Positions 62,801 through 64,000 of a stretch of 64,000 nt of DNA are shown in pieces; position 1 is the first letter of the stretch, and the number at the start of each line of letters is the position of its first letter. The notes below the pieces were generated by a model that had not been told where the DNA came from, ran no database searches, and saw nothing but the letters and a program-made list of their open reading frames with translations. The stretch lies in contig JAEVZS010000009.1 of NCBI GenBank assembly GCA_023392125.1, positions 137,279 through 201,278 on the forward strand, written 5' to 3'. A program made the translations under genes and the position numbers. The stretch is from Bacteroidota bacterium (lineage in GTDB: Bacteria; Bacteroidota; Bacteroidia; Cytophagales; Cytophagaceae).

Positions 62801-64000
62801 AGAAAGAGAAGCCGATGGCTGTTTGTTTACAGTCACCGTCACCGTATCAAGACAGCTTGCATTTTCGGTTCCTGTGGTATCAAACAATATATATTGGTAA
62901 ATACCGGTAACAAAATTACCGGTAACGACTCCGGTTCTGGGATCTATACTGGTAGAGCCAGGATTACCTGCCGCAACCAGCCATTTCTGATATAGACCGG
63001 CATCTTTCAGATTTATCGTGGTGCTGGCACAGACAGTCGTATCATTGCCCGCATCAGGTTTGGTACACTGCACAATACATAATGGCTCATCACTTTCACA
63101 TACACATCCTATAGTGGCCGCACCAAGGCGGGGAGTACCGGTTCCGCTCAGACGACAAAAATTAATTTTGGAAGAATTTGTCAAATTACTATTCCATGAC
63201 CCGAAGTTTCCATCTAATTCAAACAAGGCACAATCACCATCGGGGATACTATCTCCCCGAATAAGGTCCGGGCGATCGACACTGCTTATATACTCCGTTC
63301 TGATCGTGGATCCCGCGTGCATATATACCGGAACATTTCCGTTAAAATTGATACGGTTTGATGTAATATAGCCGGCATTGTTCACACTTCCGGTACTTAA
63401 CGTCAGATTGCCTCCAATCTCAATGGACGCGAATCCGCAGTAATTATTCATGGCATTGACACCACCTTGTACCGTTAATTCTCCGGTCACTTTTACGCGC
63501 CCCTGATTAAACAATAAGCCGGCGGCTTGTAGCTTAAGATCTCCATCAATATTCAATTCCGCGTTTTTACCCAGTCGAATAATCGTCCCGGCATTCGAGG
63601 TAAGACTTCCCGTCGTCATGGATGAATACGCGCCAAGAGTAAAATAGATGATTTTTCCGGGATTAAGTCCGGGAACAATGGTCAGATCAGACTCAGGCAT
63701 GGTGGTAAAATGCGTAACAGCGTTCAGAACCGCGCTCTGAATCACAGTCCCCTTCGCGTAGGTAGTGATGTTGAGCGTATCCTGACTTGGCTGCACATTA
63801 GAAAAAATCACATCGGGCGCACAAACAAGCACTTTTATATTCGGGTGATTGTTGGTAATGCTATAGGTGCCGGAAGCGGTGATGCAAATCGTTTGATTCG
63901 CCGCCGTCGATGAAATCCCCCCCCCGGAAGAAAGGGTAATATCACAGCCAGTCGGACACTGTCCATACGCCCGCCCGATAGTCAGCAATAAGGGTATTAA
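56819..64000 (-). CDS. giant modular adhesin with CHU_C (T9SS type B) sorting domain, 5' partial
   Basis: About 2,393 residues visible. The frame runs to base 64000; its first residues (LIPLLLTIGRAYG then QCPTGC) are the hydrophobic core and cleavage site of a signal peptide, so only a few codons are missing. Layout: a repetitive beta-rich N-terminal domain (about 20-390), eight tandem modules A of about 95 residues, nine modules B plus one divergent, of about the same length, two Big-type Ig-like domains (EFGTVYISSEGDFEYIP), and the CHU_C domain starting IFVPDGFSPNGDN with YNRWGNIVY and WDGTANRG. All A and B modules keep one cysteine pair. Surface adhesin; ligand unknown. Confidence 0.92.
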   Translation of the reverse strand, partial: LIPLLLTIGRAYGQCPTGCDITLSSGGGISSTAANQTICITASGTYSITNNHPNIKVLVCAPDVIFSNVQPSQDTLNITTYAKGTVIQSAVLNAVTHFTTMPESDLTIVPGLNPGKIIYFTLGAYSSMTTGSLTSNAGTIIRLGKNAELNIDGDLKLQAAGLLFNQGRVKVTGELTVQGGVNAMNNYCGFASIEIGGNLTLSTGSVNNAGYITSNRINFNGNVPVYMHAGSTIRTEYISSVDRPDLIRGDSIPDGDCALFELDGNFGSWNSNLTNSSKINFCRLSGTGTPRLGAATIGCVCESDEPLCIVQCTKPDAGNDTTVCASTTINLKDAGLYQKWLVAAGNPGSTSIDPRTGVVTGNFVTGIYQYILFDTTGTENASCLDTVTVTVNKQPSASLSVRGGTFCDDQTNATVVIEQAEPGVTYSVLSGTRVLANAINNGNSAADLSILIHLDSFALGTTTLNFRAAVDACTNITLSQSATVIKNKKPSTSLAINGGYYCSNQTNATLQVTGAEPGVRYKVLLNDVLIAENTNTGTQPSGLTINVPVSSLASGMNVVQVEAEIAGCGSLKMDETDTIYINTNPSSSLTFTGSTVCSDDDYAYVTVNNAQPGVVYSVMLGSTVIGNASHNGTTPQDLLIDNIPVASLNTGNNTVRVRADIAGCATVTLNGTRTIVKNSKPDASLLITGGTVCSNATTTQITIHNAEPGVTYKVLLAGNELNTGINTVNTPTTITIPISVSDLATGMNIISVQADIEGCTTVDLTDTAGVILVPNPSALLAVTGGVVCSEEVSAKVVISGTAPDVVYSVYRGTTKVGEGSSATGGELEIDVLTSSLANGLNVINVRADIAGCAIVSLTDTANIILVPLPSATLSLTGSTICSLEDSATVTIQGAQPNVTYELYIGSTQVGSARQNAATAGLLEVKIGSDLLSDGINTVTVKAVIPGCRSVDLDESANVVKVPNPDAAVSVEGNIVCSNEASTKITIRNSNPGVTYTAYVGSSPVGQATNTNTAEEDLEIVIDNARLTNGTNSVSVRASISGCAVVDLEDTVVITKVPRPSSSLAVNGSSICSSSGTTTSVTIVNATSGVTYTAYLGTTQLGANTRTGGNGNLVIDIPTSLLNDGVNTITVNADIDGCGTVTLANSASVTLDPALSSGAIIASNNTICSGTSPLLQNDVLPSGGLPPLAYTWQYSVDGVTWTNIAGSNTPGPLASVPSITSDAQYRRIVRSATCADTSNIVSIVVTGEMDGGDISASTEDVCNGAVPGIINSVELASGGTGTEITYQWQLSVDGNDWSDIVSANDPDYTPDALNADTYFRRRATNGNGSCDTTYAGPVLISLYLPLTSGAIQTGDTTVCDGSDIIVRNVTLPANGSPGYSFVWQRSVSPFTDWEDIASSNSSSVSYEGIGETTRFRRVVLNSCENDTTDGYYEVLVLPNLVTDISFEPIPALLCNTDTLSIVAKTANAGARRRIDWFYNGTGFLLPAGQPDSVYKNQNIWRNNDVVKVIVYADPDKLCTTPSDSAELVLNVNMAIAGNTLTGSNQQACEVTDIAEITGSAATGTLAAPPYIWQISENRTDWENIPGANAQNYTPEITTGLVYYRRIAVSAGVCPNDTSVSSIELRLDGQFDPGELTADPANICQGVVPTFTVTSPTGGLRPYSYQWERSTDNNVWVAINGATDSVYTSSPLGISTYFRRRVITATDVCEYLTPSLLIKVDTAVISSSNTIAEDQSLCEGEVAATISGSRPTGGIQPVTYQWISSPDGIDNWTDVAGATGQHLDPGAMSSTTYFRRIITSTGACSSDTSLMAVELYVDPALASGSIDQHESICRDESVSLTVSDPTGGSLPYSYQWQSSTDNNEWNDLTGETSATLQFSELSSSLYVRRIVISALAKCSDTTIASFINVDQPIDQGTNDIGSGEELCFGTESQTIVGSAPVGGLEDIQYQWISSPTGTDNWTVISGAVGKDYSPGLVTSTTYYKRIVTSTGACKNDSSAVAYRLFIDPLVNPGYIGDEQQFCNRDLLYLDYRTEADGGSFINYTWILTSDTTNPVWEHMPNSNRPDLSIAKENLPEYETYYFRRIASSLVCEDTTEAVGIYPCLNPDLTDDIRYTCQNAPISNIIVGESDYSRNGGGLIARSVPVVYPQFGVIEIDTVNNLYTYTPNTNFIGEDSVVVMICDTSKFKRCSQKRIAITVSYINTPPLVRNDSYWNFKNQPVFGNILDNDSDADNDSLYVAEPYLKTPEFGTVYISSEGDFEYIPEHDFVGTDTLIVNVCDFSSDRRCNQTLCRLDTVYFEIKPNVIFVPDGFSPNGDNIHDRFVIKTDIPPSGIVFIVYNRWGNIVYENKNYQNDWDGTANRGLVIGSGVPDGTYYIYYNVNDGEAEGFKYITINR
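57700..60550 (-). repeat. nine B modules plus one divergent module (protein level)
   Basis: Modules of about 95 residues with C-x-G near the start, Y-x-W-Q-x-S in the middle, then W-x-x-I/V, and a Y-F-R-R-x motif before a C-x-x-D-T near the end. One module (about 59435-59715) lacks YFRR but keeps both cysteines. Confidence 0.8.
60550..62825 (-). repeat. eight tandem ~95-residue A modules (protein level)
   Basis: Each begins P-S/D-A-S-L-x-V-x-G-G with C-S about four residues later, has a central PGVTY/V-x-x-x-x-G-x-x strand pair, and ends I-x-G-C-x-x-V-x-L-x-x-x-A-x-V. Boundaries are by eye to about 10 bases. No nearly identical neighbours, so not a recent expansion. Confidence 0.85.

Noticed and set aside
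57700..62825. CRISPR array or satellite DNA in the adhesin repeat region
   Set aside because: The repeats are seen in the protein with no identical DNA repeat or constant spacer; the frame is one long gene.

Overview
The window is a chromosomal segment from a member of the Bacteroidota, most likely a gliding, type IX secretion (T9SS) organism of the Cytophagales or Sphingobacteriales sort. The reasons are: two cassettes of giant modular surface proteins ending in the CHU_C / T9SS type B sorting domain, each with a PorP/SprF-family partner; two secreted enzymes (a multicopper oxidase and a family 9 glycoside hydrolase) ending in T9SS type A sorting domains; PD40-OmpA envelope proteins; typical family members such as DUF2911, a 7TMR-DISM histidine kinase and a RapZ-C phosphotransferase fusion; and Bacteroidota-style -7 promoter elements (TAnnTTTG) ahead of many genes. 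Base composition looks moderately AT-rich by eye. No rRNA, tRNA, CRISPR array, insertion sequence or phage gene was seen. The stretch reads as ordinary chromosome rather than a mobile island.

Layout. 1-5.9 kb (+): the 3' part of a PKD-repeat adhesin, a TPR-PD40 protein without an OmpA domain, and a PorP/SprF protein. 6.0-12.4 kb: a TetR regulator, an RqcH-like NFACT protein, RlmH, an alpha/beta hydrolase, a secreted protein with LEA-like 11-residue repeats, a polyprenyl diphosphate synthase and a basic hypothetical protein. 12.4-16.3 kb (-): trxA and dnaE. 16.4-19.4 kb: a lipoprotein, an M48 protease and hldD. 19.5-22.9 kb (+): a BtuF-like lipoprotein, a BtuC-like permease, QueD and LpxB in one tight operon with no transporter ATPase. 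23-29.4 kb (+): a PRC-barrel protein, DeaD, a coiled-coil membrane protein, a DUF2911 protein, and a lipoprotein/outer-membrane barrel pair. 29.5-33.7 kb: a degenerate DEAD-box-like protein, an LEA-2-like protein, CvfB, tandem Nudix hydrolases and a DUF2721 protein.

33.7-40.8 kb (-): an OmpA protein overlapping a 7TMR-DISM histidine kinase by four bases, a HAD protein with an altered catalytic motif, a PD40-OmpA protein and a quinone-oxidoreductase-like enzyme. 41-46.2 kb (+): a small GNAT-like protein, an outer-membrane protein, the multicopper oxidase and the GH9 endoglucanase. 46.3-53.2 kb (-): a DEAD-box helicase, a MurU-like nucleotidyltransferase, an AmgK-like kinase fused to a RapZ C-terminal domain, an ABC-F ATPase and AmtB. 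53.4-64 kb (-): a second surface cassette with a TPR-PD40-OmpA protein, a PorP/SprF protein and an adhesin of about 2,400 residues whose first few codons lie just past the right edge.

How the parts fit: the two terminal cassettes and the secreted enzymes are consistent with a surface-adhering polysaccharide degrader that exports its adhesins and hydrolases by T9SS. LpxB, HldD, the polyprenyl synthase and the MurU/AmgK pair serve envelope synthesis and recycling. Points most worth a second look are the cysteine-paired modular adhesins, the AmgK-RapZ fusion beside MurU, the DEAD-like protein that has lost its ATPase motifs, the kinase-OmpA overlap, the HAD motif change and the secreted 11-mer repeat protein.
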